The notes: generated by a model from the letters alone, not told the origin. DNA of 64,000 bases from Amycolatopsis vancoresmycina (GCF_000716785.1 NZ_JNYY01000010.1:189606-253605), one strand, 5' to 3'. Shown: positions 26,018 through 34,761, numbered from the stretch's first letter. Numbers and translations: made by a program.

Positions 26018-26839
26018 CTAGCGGCGCCGGGCGAAGAAGCGATCGCCGGAGCGCTCCAGCACGAGGTCCTGGTCGAACGTCTTCGACAGGTTTTCGCTGG
26101 TGATGACGTCGTCGACCAGGCCGGACACCACCGCGCGGCCGTCGCGGAGCAGCAGCGCGTGGGTGAACCCCGGCGGGATCTCCTCGACGTGGTGGGTGAC
26201 CAGGACCAGGGCCGGTGCTTCGGCGTCCAGCGCCAGGTCGGACAGCCGGGCGACCAGGTCCTCGCGGCCACCGAGGTCGAGACCGGCGGCGGGCTCGTCG
26301 AGCAGCAGCATCTCCGGGTCGGTCATCAGCGACCGGGCGATCAGCGCGCGCTTGCGCTCGCCCTCGGACAGCGTGCCGAAGGTGCGCTCGGCGAGGTGCC
26401 CGATGCCCATCGCGTCCAGGAGCTCGGTCGCGCGGGCGGTGTCGAGGGTGTCGTATTCCTCACGCCAGCGGCCGAGCACCGCGTAGCCGGCGCTGACCAC
26501 GACGTCCTTGACCAGCTCGTCGCCCGGGACGCGCTGGGCGATGGCGGCCGAGGTGAAGCCGATGCGCGGGCGGAGGTCGAAGATGTTGACCCGGCCGATG
26601 CGCTCGCCGAGCAGGTCGACCTCGCCGGTGGTCGGGTGCAGTTCGGCCGCGGCGAGGCGCAGCAGGGTGGTCTTGCCCGCGCCGTTCGGGCCGAGCACCA
26701 CCCAGCGCTCGTCCAGTTCCACGGTCCAGTCGAGGCCGGCGAGGAGGTCGTTGGTCCCCCGGCGGACGCCGACACCGGCCATCCGGACCACGAGGTCGTC
26801 AAGTTCGCTGGGCTGGGTCGGCTCGCTCACGAGCCCCAT
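26018..26839 (-). CDS. ABC transporter ATP-binding protein
   Basis: A 273-residue stand-alone ABC ATPase with Walker A GPNGAGKTT, Q-loop region SAAIAQRVPGDELV, signature LSEGERKRALIARSL, Walker B MLLLDEPAAGLD and switch His in LVTHHVEEIP. It is of the ModF/YlmA-like type and no permease gene is adjacent, so the partner and the substrate are unknown. The ATG at 26839 has GAGGAG seven bases upstream and is preferred to the longer frame. Confidence 0.9.
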   Translation of the reverse strand: MGLVSEPTQPSELDDLVVRMAGVGVRRGTNDLLAGLDWTVELDERWVVLGPNGAGKTTLLRLAAAELHPTTGEVDLLGERIGRVNIFDLRPRIGFTSAAIAQRVPGDELVKDVVVSAGYAVLGRWREEYDTLDTARATELLDAMGIGHLAERTFGTLSEGERKRALIARSLMTDPEMLLLDEPAAGLDLGGREDLVARLSDLALDAEAPALVLVTHHVEEIPPGFTHALLLRDGRAVVSGLVDDVITSENLSKTFDQDLVLERSGDRFFARRR

Positions 26840-26974
26840 TCTGTCTGCTCCTCGCGCGCGCGTGCGCACCCGCCCGGGTGAGACGGCGAACCGGCAGGTC
26901 GGGGAGTGTCCACGACGTGGAACGCCGCACCGCGGAAGAGCAGCTCCGGCCGTCGTTGTGGCAGGATCACCGGC

Positions 26975-27088
26975 ATGTCAGCCGACGCGCCAGCCACCGG
27001 GATCACCCGGGGTTCGTTCTGGCGCCGTCGCACCATCGACCTGCTCCTCGTCGCTTCGGCCGGGTGTACGCGGGCGCGGCTCCGCTGA
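26975..27088 (+). CDS. Cysteine-type leader peptide upstream of cysteine dioxygenase
   Basis: A 37-residue reading frame whose end reads RRRTIDLLLVASAGC followed by TRARLR and a stop. The RR-x-[V/I]-DL-x-x-[V]-[A]-S-x-x-C pattern is the one seen in actinobacterial leader peptides that precede sulfur-metabolism genes, where ribosome stalling at Cys codons is thought to sense cysteine supply. CAGGAT (26962-26967) lies seven bases before the ATG and no ribosome-binding site is visible, so the mRNA is probably leaderless. A GC hairpin follows five bases after the stop. Confidence 0.65.
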   Translation: MSADAPATGITRGSFWRRRTIDLLLVASAGCTRARLR

Positions 27089-27093
27089 TCCCT

Positions 27094-27109
27094 CGCGCCC
27101 TTCGGCGCG
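27094..27109 (+). promoter_or_regulatory. GC hairpin after the cysteine leader peptide
   Basis: CGCGCC-CTTC-GGCGCG forms a perfect 6-bp stem with a stable UUCG-like tetraloop, five bases after the leader stop and 56 bases before the dioxygenase start. It is a candidate attenuator or pausing stem. Confidence 0.5.
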
Positions 27110-27165
27110 TGCGGTGCCGTGCTGCCCCGTGTCCCGAAATCCTTCGCGTCCGAGGAGCACCCGCG

Positions 27166-27711
27166 TTGACCACTTCCCTGGTTCGCCCGTCCGTCGAGAT
27201 CCACCCGCAGCTGACCGACCCGCTGCTGCCCGAGTTGCTGCACCCGGCGCGGCTGCTCTGGACCCCGCGTGAGCTGGCCGACCTGACCAGCACCGTCACC
27301 ACCGAGCTGACCGCGGGCCTGCGCGGCATCCTGCGGTTCGACGAGGACCGCCGCTGGTGGGCGCGCCTGGCGCTGACCGACGGCGTCGAGCTGTGGCTGC
27401 TGTCGTGGCTGCCCGGCCAGCACACCAAGCCGCACGACCACGGCGGCGCGTCCGGCTCGTTCACCGTTCTGCAGGGTGAACTCGGTGAGGAGTACCGCTA
27501 TCCGGGCGGGCCGATCCGGCGGCGGACGCACGCGGCCGGCGAAGGGCTCGGCTTCGGCGCCGGCCGCGCCCACCAGGTCACCGGCCTCGGCGACCAGCCG
27601 GCGGCGAGCGTCCACGCGTATTCGCCGCCGCTGGTGGCGACGCGGGAGTACGACTCGCTCGCCGACGTTCCGGCGGAAATCCCGCCGCTGCCCGCTATCG
27701 TCCGGTCATGA
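27166..27711 (+). CDS. Cysteine dioxygenase
   Basis: Oxidises cysteine to cysteine sulfinate with oxygen at a 3-His iron site. The 181-residue cupin has His90 and His92 in KPHDHGG and His150 in SVHAYSPP, the expected triad; the GSF-TVLQGEL strand follows. Bacterial enzymes are about 180-200 residues, so it is complete. The start is TTG at 27166, preceded by AGGAG at nine bases; there is no ATG or GTG at a sensible position. The downstream rhodanese gene overlaps by ATGA. The upstream cysteine leader suggests that expression follows the intracellular cysteine level. Confidence 0.9.
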   Translation: MTTSLVRPSVEIHPQLTDPLLPELLHPARLLWTPRELADLTSTVTTELTAGLRGILRFDEDRRWWARLALTDGVELWLLSWLPGQHTKPHDHGGASGSFTVLQGELGEEYRYPGGPIRRRTHAAGEGLGFGAGRAHQVTGLGDQPAASVHAYSPPLVATREYDSLADVPAEIPPLPAIVRS

Positions 27712-28103
27712 GCGCTGTCGATTCGCTGCTGGCCGCCGCCCGGTCCGGGTTGGACCGGGTGACGCCCGGCCGGGCCCGCGAGCTGCAGGAGGCGGGGGCG
27801 CTGCTGGTCGACGTCCGGCCGCTGGCGAACCGCGCGGCCGAGGGCGAGATCCCGGGCGCGGTGATCGTCGAGCGGATCCACCTGGAGTGGCGGCTGGCGC
27901 CGGACAGCGAGTGGCGGCTGCCCGCGGTGACGCCGGACACGACGGTGATCGTGCTGTGCAACGAGGGCTATTCGTCGAGCCTGGCGGCGGCCGACTTGCA
28001 GCGGCTGGGCCTGCGCAACGCGACCGACCTCGACGGCGGGTTCCGCGCCTGGGCCGCCGCCGGCCTGCCCGTGCAGGCCGGCGGGAGCCCGGCGGTGCCT
28101 TAG
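27708..28103 (+). CDS. Rhodanese-like sulfurtransferase domain protein
   Basis: A 131-residue single rhodanese domain. The catalytic Cys84 lies in VLCNEGYSSSLAA, and the CH2A-like end block is DLDGGFRAWAAAGLPV. It would transfer sulfane sulfur, or handle sulfur released from cysteine oxidation. The start overlaps the cysteine dioxygenase stop (27708-27711), giving a two-gene coupled operon; this pairing is common in actinobacteria and supports a cysteine or sulfane-sulfur detoxification role. Confidence 0.9.
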   Translation: MSAVDSLLAAARSGLDRVTPGRARELQEAGALLVDVRPLANRAAEGEIPGAVIVERIHLEWRLAPDSEWRLPAVTPDTTVIVLCNEGYSSSLAAADLQRLGLRNATDLDGGFRAWAAAGLPVQAGGSPAVP

Positions 28104-28143
28104 CAGCCCCCGTTTTCCACGCTACCGGGGAGCACCGACAGTT

Positions 28144-29130
28144 CTAGGCCAGCGCCGGGGCGATGTGCTTGGTGAACAGGTCGATGCCGGAGCGGTCGTA
28201 CGCGGCTTCCGGGAAGTTCAGGATCGCGTACGACATCCCGCGCTCGCCCAGGGCCTTGAGGTGCTCGGCGACCTGCTCCGGGGTGCCGGCCGACGGGCCG
28301 CTCGCGAACGTGGCGACCGCCCGCTCGGCCTCTTCGGCCGGGACGTACTTCTCGTAGTGCGCCTTCAGCCAGGCCTGCTTATCCTGGACGTCCTTCTCGG
28401 TCTCGCCGAGGACGACGCTGAGGTTGCCCGAGCGGACGATCGCGTCGAAGTCGGTGCCGACGTCCTTGCAGTGCGCGGCCAGGATCTCCGACTTGCGCGT
28501 GAACATCTCCGGCTCGGGGTAGAAGTTCGTGTACTTCGCGTACTTCGCCGCGATTCGCAGCGTCTTCTTTTCGCCGCCGCCGGCGATCCAGAGCGGGATC
28601 CCGCCGTCCTGGAGCGGGAGCGGGCGCAGGATCGCCCCGTCCGTCTGGTAGTGCTTGCCGTCCAGAGTGGACTTGCCGGTGGCCCACAGGTCGCGCATGA
28701 TCTGCACGCCTTCGTCGAGCTGGCCGAGCCGCTCGCCGGCCGTGGGGAAGCCGTAGCCGTAGGCCCGCCACTCGTGCTCGTACCAGCCGGCACCGATGCC
28801 CATTTCGACCCGGCCGCCCGAGATGAGGTCGGCGGTGGCGGCGACCTTCGCCAGGTAGGCGGGGTTGCGGTAGCCCATGCAGGTGCACATCTGCCCGAGC
28901 CGGATGGTGTCGGTCGCGGCGGCGAACGCCGACATCAGCGACCAGGCTTCGTGCGTGGCTTCCTCGGTGGGCACCGGCACGGTGTGGAAGTGGTCGTAGA
29001 CCCAGATCGATTCGAAGGGGCCGGCCTCCGCGTGTTTCGCGAGGCCGAGCATGGTCTGCCAGTGGTCCGCGGGGTCGATGCCGGCCAGGTCGAGGCGCCA
29101 GCCCTGCGGGACGAACATTCCGAAGCGCAT
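28144..29130 (-). CDS. LLM class F420-dependent oxidoreductase
   Basis: A 328-residue luciferase-like TIM-barrel protein. Family blocks are VYDHFHTVP, RLGQMCTCMGYRNPAYLAKVAATADLISGGR and GIGAGWYEHEWRAYG. This subgroup uses deazaflavin F420 rather than FMN, inferred from close family style and not from a decisive residue. The substrate is unknown. The ATG at 29130 follows a run of G residues. It converges with the rhodanese gene, with 40 bp between stops. Confidence 0.87.
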   Translation of the reverse strand: MRFGMFVPQGWRLDLAGIDPADHWQTMLGLAKHAEAGPFESIWVYDHFHTVPVPTEEATHEAWSLMSAFAAATDTIRLGQMCTCMGYRNPAYLAKVAATADLISGGRVEMGIGAGWYEHEWRAYGYGFPTAGERLGQLDEGVQIMRDLWATGKSTLDGKHYQTDGAILRPLPLQDGGIPLWIAGGGEKKTLRIAAKYAKYTNFYPEPEMFTRKSEILAAHCKDVGTDFDAIVRSGNLSVVLGETEKDVQDKQAWLKAHYEKYVPAEEAERAVATFASGPSAGTPEQVAEHLKALGERGMSYAILNFPEAAYDRSGIDLFTKHIAPALA

Positions 29131-29168
29131 GCCCCCCAACTTAGCTTCGCGCAGGGCAGCGCGCGCCG

Positions 29169-29435
29169 CTATATTCGGTAGTCCGCGGCCCGGCCGGCCC
29201 GTTCCGCCCGCAGGTCGGACTCGGCCTGCCCGATCGCCGCGTCGAGCGCGGTCCGGAAGTCGGCGATCTCCGCCCGGTTCAGCGTGAACACGTCCCCGCG
29301 CGGCCCGAAGATGCCGATTTCGCCCCGGTTGACCTCGACCGAGCACACGGCCAGGTCACGCCAGGCATCCGAGCACCGGACCAGCCACTCCCGCCGCGGT
29401 TCGGTGCTCCTGATTAGCGGCTCGCTCACAGCCAT
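29169..29435 (-). CDS. Small protein of unknown function beside XRE regulator
   Basis: An 88-residue protein (RREWLVRCSDAWRDLAVCSVEV; GEIGIFGPRGDVFTLNRAEIADFRTALDAAI). No family is recognised with certainty. Its centre has the short-strand look of proteins that accompany XRE-DUF5753 regulators. It is divergent from the XRE gene and shares a 120-bp promoter region that contains two palindromes. The ATG at 29435 follows AAAGGGG. Confidence 0.65.
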   Translation of the reverse strand: MAVSEPLIRSTEPRREWLVRCSDAWRDLAVCSVEVNRGEIGIFGPRGDVFTLNRAEIADFRTALDAAIGQAESDLRAERAGRAADYRI

Positions 29436-29490
29436 CCCCTTTCGAGTGATCCCGGAGCGCGCAACCCCACGCCTCCGCCAACGGTTGCTA

Positions 29491-29531
29491 GTCTGAATTC
29501 ACCAGACCAACTTTGCAACTGCTGTACAGCA
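29491..29531. promoter_or_regulatory. Two palindromes in the XRE promoter region
   Basis: GTCTG (29491-29495), seven bases, CAGAC (29503-29507) is followed by a perfect 12-bp palindrome TGCTGTACAGCA (29520-29531). Both lie in the shared divergent region, the second 24 bp before the XRE start. They are candidate operators. Confidence 0.4.
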
Positions 29532-29555
29532 ATTGACTCGAACGGGTGAGGTTCC

Positions 29556-30416
29556 ATGCCGATGACGCCGACGGTGCGGCTGAAGTTCCTGTCGATCTAC
29601 ATGCGGGAAGCGCGGCTCCAGGCGGGCGTCGACATGAAGGACGCCGCCAAGCTGCTCGGCCGCGACACCACCCGGGTCACCAAGATGGAGAAGGGCCGCG
29701 AGGGCCTGACCCCCGGCGACGCCAAGATGCTCCTCGACCACTACGACGTGCACAGCGACGAGCAGAAGGCCGCCATCGTCGAGCTGGCGAGGACGCGCAG
29801 CCAGCGCGGCCGCTGGTCCGGCCACCGCGCCGCGGTCCCGCTCCAGCAGCGGGCGTACTACGACTTCGAGTGCGACGCGAACCTGATCCAGCACTACGGC
29901 GCCGAGATGGTGCCCGGCCTGTTGCAGACCGAGTCGTACATGCGCGCCATGCTCGGCCACGACTTCCGCCGGGACACGATCAACATCGAGGATGTCGTCG
30001 CGGCCCGGCTGGAACGCCAGGAGGTGCTGTTCCGGCAGCGGCCCGCGACGGCCAACTTCATCCTGAGCGAGAGCTGCCTGCGCCGGATCGTCGGCGGCAA
30101 CGCGGTGATGAACGAACAGCTGAAGCACCTCGCGACGATCTCCCGCAAGCCGAACATCCAGCTCCAGATCCTGCCCTTCGACGCACCAGGCAATGCCAGC
30201 ACTTTTGGCTTCACCACGCTGCGCATCCCAGCCCCCACCGCTGCCGCGCAACCGCTGGAGATGGTCTACGTCGAGAACCTGCACGATGCCGACTATCTCG
30301 ACGGCGTCGCCGAGACAGCGGACTACGCGATGCTGTGGAGCCGCCTTACTGCGAACGCATCCGGCATCGACAAGTCACGGAGGCTTATCCTGGAGATCGC
30401 CCAGACCTACGCATGA
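29556..30416 (+). CDS. XRE family regulator with DUF5753
   Basis: A 286-residue protein. Residues 8-65 form an XRE helix-turn-helix (LQAGVDMKDAAKLLGRDTTRVTKMEKG), and the rest is the DUF5753 domain (YYDFECDANLIQHYGAEMVPGLLQTESYMRA; MLWSRLTANASG). Such proteins belong to the large actinobacterial WhiJ-like group, each normally paired with a small DUF397 protein. The pair here is intact, 19 bp apart. Homologues affect development and antibiotic production; a toxin-antitoxin role has also been proposed for the family. The ATG at 29556 is chosen over none better upstream. Confidence 0.92.
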   Translation: MPMTPTVRLKFLSIYMREARLQAGVDMKDAAKLLGRDTTRVTKMEKGREGLTPGDAKMLLDHYDVHSDEQKAAIVELARTRSQRGRWSGHRAAVPLQQRAYYDFECDANLIQHYGAEMVPGLLQTESYMRAMLGHDFRRDTINIEDVVAARLERQEVLFRQRPATANFILSESCLRRIVGGNAVMNEQLKHLATISRKPNIQLQILPFDAPGNASTFGFTTLRIPAPTAAAQPLEMVYVENLHDADYLDGVAETADYAMLWSRLTANASGIDKSRRLILEIAQTYA

Positions 30417-30435
30417 CACCGGAGGACGGTCCCCC

Positions 30436-30621
30436 ATGTCCCCTAACTTCGCCACGGCCACCTTCAAGACCTCCAGTTACACCGAGAGCAACGGCACGTG
30501 TGTGGAGGTCGCGGTGATCCCCGGCTACGCGGCGATCCGCGACACCAAGGACCGCGCGGGCGGCCACATCGCCGTCCCCGCGGAGAGCTTCGCCGCCTTC
30601 CTCGCCGCTGTGCGCAGCTAA
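30436..30621 (+). CDS. DUF397 small protein
   Basis: A 61-residue protein with the DUF397 pattern: FKTSSYTESNGTCVEVAV at the start, AIRDTKDRAGGHIAVP in the middle and FAAFLAAVR at the end. It is the obligate small partner of XRE-DUF5753 regulators and probably modulates the regulator by direct contact. It starts 19 bp after the regulator stop. Its stop overlaps the convergent phosphorylase stop by three bases. Confidence 0.92.
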   Translation: MSPNFATATFKTSSYTESNGTCVEVAVIPGYAAIRDTKDRAGGHIAVPAESFAAFLAAVRS

Positions 30622-33146
30622 GCCAGCACGACCCGCGCCAGCTCGGCCGGGGTCGCCAGCAGGCCGTGCTTCGGCAGCACCCGGACCGTGTAGCCGATCG
30701 ACCCCGGGCGCGGCAGCTTCACCCGCGCCGCGAACGCGCCGATGCCGTCGGCGGTCATCGGGACCGTCACCGGGTCGCGCAGCTCGTCGTCGTCGCCGAC
30801 CCGGCCGACCACCGCCTGGATGTCCACTTCGGACGGATCCAGGGCGGCCAGGTCGATCCGGGCGCGGATCGTCACCTCCGTGCCGACCACCAGCGGCTCG
30901 GTCGCCTCCACCAGCAGTTCCGAGTCGAAGATGCGCACCCGCGGCCACGACACCTCGAGCTTCGTGCGGTAGTCCGCCAGCGACAGCGCGCCCCGGTAGC
31001 CGTCGCCCGTGGCCGCCGCGACCGTCCGCGACGCCGGGAGGTAGCCGTTGTCGACGTACTCGCGGACCATCCGGGACGCCTGGACCCGCGGGCCGAGCGT
31101 CTCCAGCGTGTGCCACACCATCGACAGCCAGCCGGTCGGCACGCCGTCGGGCGACCGGTCGTAGAACAGCGGCGCGATCTGCTGGCCCAGCAGCTCGTAC
31201 AGGGCCGCCGCCTCCAGGTCGTCGCGGCGCAAGGGGTCGGTGACGCCGTCCGCCGTCGGGATCGCCCAGCCGTTGCTGCCGTCGTAGCACTCGTCCCACC
31301 AGCCGTCGCGGATCGACAGGTTGAGCCCGCCGTTCAGCGCCGACTTCATCCCCGACGTCCCGCACGCCTCCAGGGGCCGCACCGGGTTGTTCAGCCAGAC
31401 GTCGCAGCCGCGGTAGAGGTACCGGGCCATCGACATGTCGTAGTCGGGCAGGAAGACGATCCGGTGCCGGACGTCCGCGCCGTCGACGAACCGGACGATC
31501 TGCTGGATCAGCTGCTTGCCGTTCTCGTCGGCCGGGTGCGACTTGCCCGCGACGACGACCTGGAGCGGGCGGTCTTCGTTGAGCAGCAGCGTGCGCAGGC
31601 GGTCGGGGTCGCGCAGCATCAGCGTCAGCCGCTTGTACGTCGGGACGCGGCGGGCGAACCCGACGGTCAGCACGTCCGGGTCGAACACCGAGTCCACCCA
31701 GCCGAGCTCCAGCGGCGACGCACCGCGCTGCAGCCACGCCGCGCGCACCCGGCGCCGGACCTCGTGCACCAGCTTCTCGCGCAGGTCGCGCCGCAGTCCC
31801 CACAGCTCGGCGTCGGAAACGCCGTCCCGCAGCGGGCCCTCGCCGACGTCGAGGCCCCACTCGCGGCCGAGCAGCGTGCTCAGCTCGCGCGCCACCCAGG
31901 TCGGGCCGTGGACGCCGTTGGTCACCGACGAGATCGGCACCTCGTCGTGGTCGAAGCCGGGCCACAGCCGCGAGAACATCTTCCGGGTGACGCGCCCGTG
32001 CAGCTGGGACACGCCGTTCGCGCGCTGGGCCAGCCGCAGGCCCATGTGCGCCATGTTGAACAGGCCGGGGTTGTCCTCGGCGCCGAGCGCGAGCACCCGT
32101 CTCGGGTCGATGTCCGGGACCAGCCTGCCGTCGTTGAAGTAGCGCTGGACCAGGTCCACCGGGAACCGGTCGATGCCCGCGCTGACCGGGGTGTGCGTGG
32201 TGAACAGCGTCCCGGCGCGGACCGCGGGCATGGCTTCGTCGAACGCCAGGCCGTCGGCCTGGACGATCTCGCGGGCGCGTTCCAGGCCGAGGAAGCCCGC
32301 GTGTCCCTCGTTCGTGTGGAACACCATGGGCTGCGGGTGGCCGGTCAGCTCGCAGTACTTGCGCACGGCCCGGAACCCGCCGATGCCGGCCAGGATCTCC
32401 TGCCGGAGGCGGTGGTCGGCGTCGCCGCCGTAGAGCCGGTCGGTGACGCCGCGCAGGTCCTCGTCGTTGGCCTCGGTGTCGGTGTCCAGCAGCAGCAGCG
32501 GCACCCGTCCGACGCGGGCCTGCCAGATCTGCGCGCACAGCTCGCGCCCGCCCGGCATCGCGACGCCGATCAGCACCGGGCGCCCGCCCGCGGTCAGCAG
32601 CTCCAGGGGGAAGGCGTTCGGGTCGATCACCGGGTAGTGCTCGACCTGCCAGCCGTCCAGCGACAGGGACTGCCGGAAGTAGCCGTTGCGGTAGAGCAGC
32701 CCGACGCCGACCATCGGCACGCCCAGGTCGGACGCGGCCTTGAGGTGGTCGCCGGCCAGCACGCCGAGGCCGCCGGAGTAGTTCGGCAGGGCTTCGGTGA
32801 CGCCGAACTCCATCGAGAAGTAGGCGACCGCGGACGGCAGCTCGTCGTCGTCCCGGCGCTGGTACCAGCGCGGCTCCGACAGGTACTTCTCCAGGTCTTC
32901 GGCCGCTTCGCGGGCGCGCGCGAGGAAGTCGTCGTCGACGGCGAGCTCGTCGAGCCGGGCCGGCGGCAGCGCGGTGAGCATCCGCAGCGGGTCGCGCACG
33001 GCGTTGAACAGCTCGGCGTCCATCGACGCGAACAGGTCCCGGGTCGGCGGGTGCCACGTCCAGCGCAGGTTGGTGGCCAGCGCACCCAGGCCGGCGAGGG
33101 AGTCCGGGAGGCTGGCGCGGACGGTGAACCGGCGGACTGCACGCAT
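30618..33146 (-). CDS. glgP: Alpha-glucan phosphorylase
   Basis: Phosphorolysis of alpha-1,4-glucans to glucose 1-phosphate. The 842-residue protein is of the short bacterial/archaeal type with an N-terminal DUF3417 region (LATNLRWTWHPPTRDLF), then the GT35 barrel (AYFSMEFGVTEALPNYSGGLGVLAGDHLKAASDLG; PMVFHTNEGHAGF; EACGTSGMKSALNGG). The PLP-lysine is Lys601 in GMKSALNGG. A beta-rich C-terminal end follows from about residue 740. It may process glycogen or maltosyl polymers. The ATG at 33146 is chosen because the family starts with the R-R-FTVRASLP block. It is divergent from the metallopeptidase gene. Confidence 0.93.
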   Translation of the reverse strand: MRAVRRFTVRASLPDSLAGLGALATNLRWTWHPPTRDLFASMDAELFNAVRDPLRMLTALPPARLDELAVDDDFLARAREAAEDLEKYLSEPRWYQRRDDDELPSAVAYFSMEFGVTEALPNYSGGLGVLAGDHLKAASDLGVPMVGVGLLYRNGYFRQSLSLDGWQVEHYPVIDPNAFPLELLTAGGRPVLIGVAMPGGRELCAQIWQARVGRVPLLLLDTDTEANDEDLRGVTDRLYGGDADHRLRQEILAGIGGFRAVRKYCELTGHPQPMVFHTNEGHAGFLGLERAREIVQADGLAFDEAMPAVRAGTLFTTHTPVSAGIDRFPVDLVQRYFNDGRLVPDIDPRRVLALGAEDNPGLFNMAHMGLRLAQRANGVSQLHGRVTRKMFSRLWPGFDHDEVPISSVTNGVHGPTWVARELSTLLGREWGLDVGEGPLRDGVSDAELWGLRRDLREKLVHEVRRRVRAAWLQRGASPLELGWVDSVFDPDVLTVGFARRVPTYKRLTLMLRDPDRLRTLLLNEDRPLQVVVAGKSHPADENGKQLIQQIVRFVDGADVRHRIVFLPDYDMSMARYLYRGCDVWLNNPVRPLEACGTSGMKSALNGGLNLSIRDGWWDECYDGSNGWAIPTADGVTDPLRRDDLEAAALYELLGQQIAPLFYDRSPDGVPTGWLSMVWHTLETLGPRVQASRMVREYVDNGYLPASRTVAAATGDGYRGALSLADYRTKLEVSWPRVRIFDSELLVEATEPLVVGTEVTIRARIDLAALDPSEVDIQAVVGRVGDDDELRDPVTVPMTADGIGAFAARVKLPRPGSIGYTVRVLPKHGLLATPAELARVVLA

Positions 33147-33278
33147 GGGAAGCGACGATATCGGGCCGCCACCGGATATGCGCAGGGAGGAGTTCGGGGA
33201 TAACCCGCACGCCCGGCGTATGCGCTGGGTAGGGTCCTGCGCGTCGGGTAACGGGTGGTACGAGAGCGAGTGGAACAG

Positions 33279-34712
33279 ATGATCCCAGGGGGAGGACGGC
33301 GGGCGCTGGTCGCGCTGCTGGCCGTCGCGGCGGTCGCCGTGAGCGGGTGCAACGACAAGGGCGGCGCCAACGGCGACCCGGCCAAGGACACCGGCGCCGG
33401 CTCGGTCTCGGGACTGCCGGTGACGCACTTCGAGAGCGGCCTCAAGCCGGGTGCGCCGTCGCCGGACCTGAACGTCCGCAACGCCGACGGCGGCGAGGAC
33501 GACAAGCTCGCCACCGCCGCGATCGCCGACGTCCAGGCGTACTGGGCCGAGATGCTCCCGGCGAACTTCGGGCAGCAGTTCGAGCCGGTGAAGTCGCTGC
33601 TGTCCTACGACGCGCAGACCGACACCGAGGAGACCGGCTGCGGCAGCGTCAAGAAGCTCGTGAACGCGTTCTACTGCCCGGTCGACGACTCGGTGGCGTG
33701 GGACCGCGGCGTGCTGCTGCCGATGCTGCGCCAGCGGTTCGGCCCGATGTCGGTGGTCGTGGTGCTCGCGCACGAGTTCGGCCACGCCGTCCAGTACCGG
33801 CTCGGCGACAAGGCCGGGGTGAGCAAGAGCACCCCGACCGTGGTCAAGGAGCAGCAGGCCGACTGCTTCGCCGGCGGCTACTTCCGCTGGGTCGCCGAGG
33901 ACAAGAGCAAGTTCTACCGGGTGTCGACGTCCGAGGGCCTGAACCAGGTGATGGCGTCGATGTTCCTGATCCGCGACCAGGCCGGCACCAGCGCCGCCGA
34001 CAAGGGCGCGCACGGCACCGCGTTCGACCGCACCTACGCGTTCCAGGCCGGGTTCGAGAAGGGCCCCAAGGAGTGCGCCGGGATGACCGCGGAGAACGTC
34101 AAGGCGCGGCTCACCGAGCGGCCGTTCGACAAGGGCGACAAGGGCAAGGGCGACGCCAAGTTCACCGCGCAGGCCGTCGAGCTGCTGAAGAAGAGCCTCG
34201 ACGAGGCGTTCCAGCGGGCCGGGGCGACCGCGCCGGAGATCACCGACGGCGGCAGCTGCCAGACCACGCCGCCGGCGTCGTACTGCCCGGGCGACAACAC
34301 GGTCAGCATCGACATGGCCAAGCTGGCCCAGCTCGCCCAGCCGATCGACCGCGAGGCCGAGATGAAGGGCCAGGACCCGGGCGGCATGGGCGACTTCGCG
34401 GCCTTCTCGGAGGTCGCGTCGCGGTACGCGCTGGGCATCCAGAAGGGCGTCGGCGCGTCGATCGACAACGCGAACGCGGGCCTGCGCACGGCGTGCCTGG
34501 TCGGCGCGTGGGCGGCGTTCACGAACCGCCCCGGCGACCTGCGGCTGTCGGCGGGTGACCTCGACGAGGCCATCGCGGACCTGCTGCAGCCGGAGAGCCT
34601 CGTCTCGGCGGACGTCAACGGGAAGCGCCCGGACAGCGGTTTCGACCGGGTCGAGGCGCTGCGGCGCGGGTACCTCGAGGGCTCGTCGGTCTGCTCGAAG
34701 GCCTACGCCTGA
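33279..34712 (+). CDS. Neutral zinc metallopeptidase, predicted lipoprotein
   Basis: A 477-residue predicted lipoprotein: signal peptide with lipobox AVSGC, lipidated Cys24. The zinc motif HEFGH gives His165, Glu166 and His169, and a third ligand probably lies in QQADCFAGGYF. It belongs to the neutral zinc metallopeptidase (YpfJ-like) family, fused to a long C-terminal half. The substrate is unknown; location is the outer face of the membrane. The ATG at 33279 gives a normal signal peptide; a GTG 24 bases upstream would add eight residues before it. A strong terminator follows. Confidence 0.85.
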   Translation: MIPGGGRRALVALLAVAAVAVSGCNDKGGANGDPAKDTGAGSVSGLPVTHFESGLKPGAPSPDLNVRNADGGEDDKLATAAIADVQAYWAEMLPANFGQQFEPVKSLLSYDAQTDTEETGCGSVKKLVNAFYCPVDDSVAWDRGVLLPMLRQRFGPMSVVVVLAHEFGHAVQYRLGDKAGVSKSTPTVVKEQQADCFAGGYFRWVAEDKSKFYRVSTSEGLNQVMASMFLIRDQAGTSAADKGAHGTAFDRTYAFQAGFEKGPKECAGMTAENVKARLTERPFDKGDKGKGDAKFTAQAVELLKKSLDEAFQRAGATAPEITDGGSCQTTPPASYCPGDNTVSIDMAKLAQLAQPIDREAEMKGQDPGGMGDFAAFSEVASRYALGIQKGVGASIDNANAGLRTACLVGAWAAFTNRPGDLRLSAGDLDEAIADLLQPESLVSADVNGKRPDSGFDRVEALRRGYLEGSSVCSKAYA

Positions 34713-34722
34713 TCCTCGACGC

Positions 34723-34756
34723 AGAAGGCCCCCACCGCGCGCGGTGGGGGCCTTCT
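34723..34756. terminator. Bidirectional terminator
   Basis: AGAAGGCCCCCACCGCG and its complement form a 17-bp perfect stem with almost no loop, ten bases after the metallopeptidase stop and five bases before the stop of the convergent thioredoxin gene. It can serve both. Confidence 0.85.
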
Positions 34757-34761
34757 CGTGT

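Noticed and set aside
29507..29519. RamB-like box CCAACTTTGCAAC before the XRE gene
   Set aside because: It is a 10-of-13 match but single, far from acetate genes and overlapping a different palindrome; a chance match is likely.
30498..33203. A 901-codon plus-strand frame opposite the glucan phosphorylase gene
   Set aside because: The composition is Arg/Val/Gly-rich without domains, and the opposite strand encodes a complete phosphorylase.
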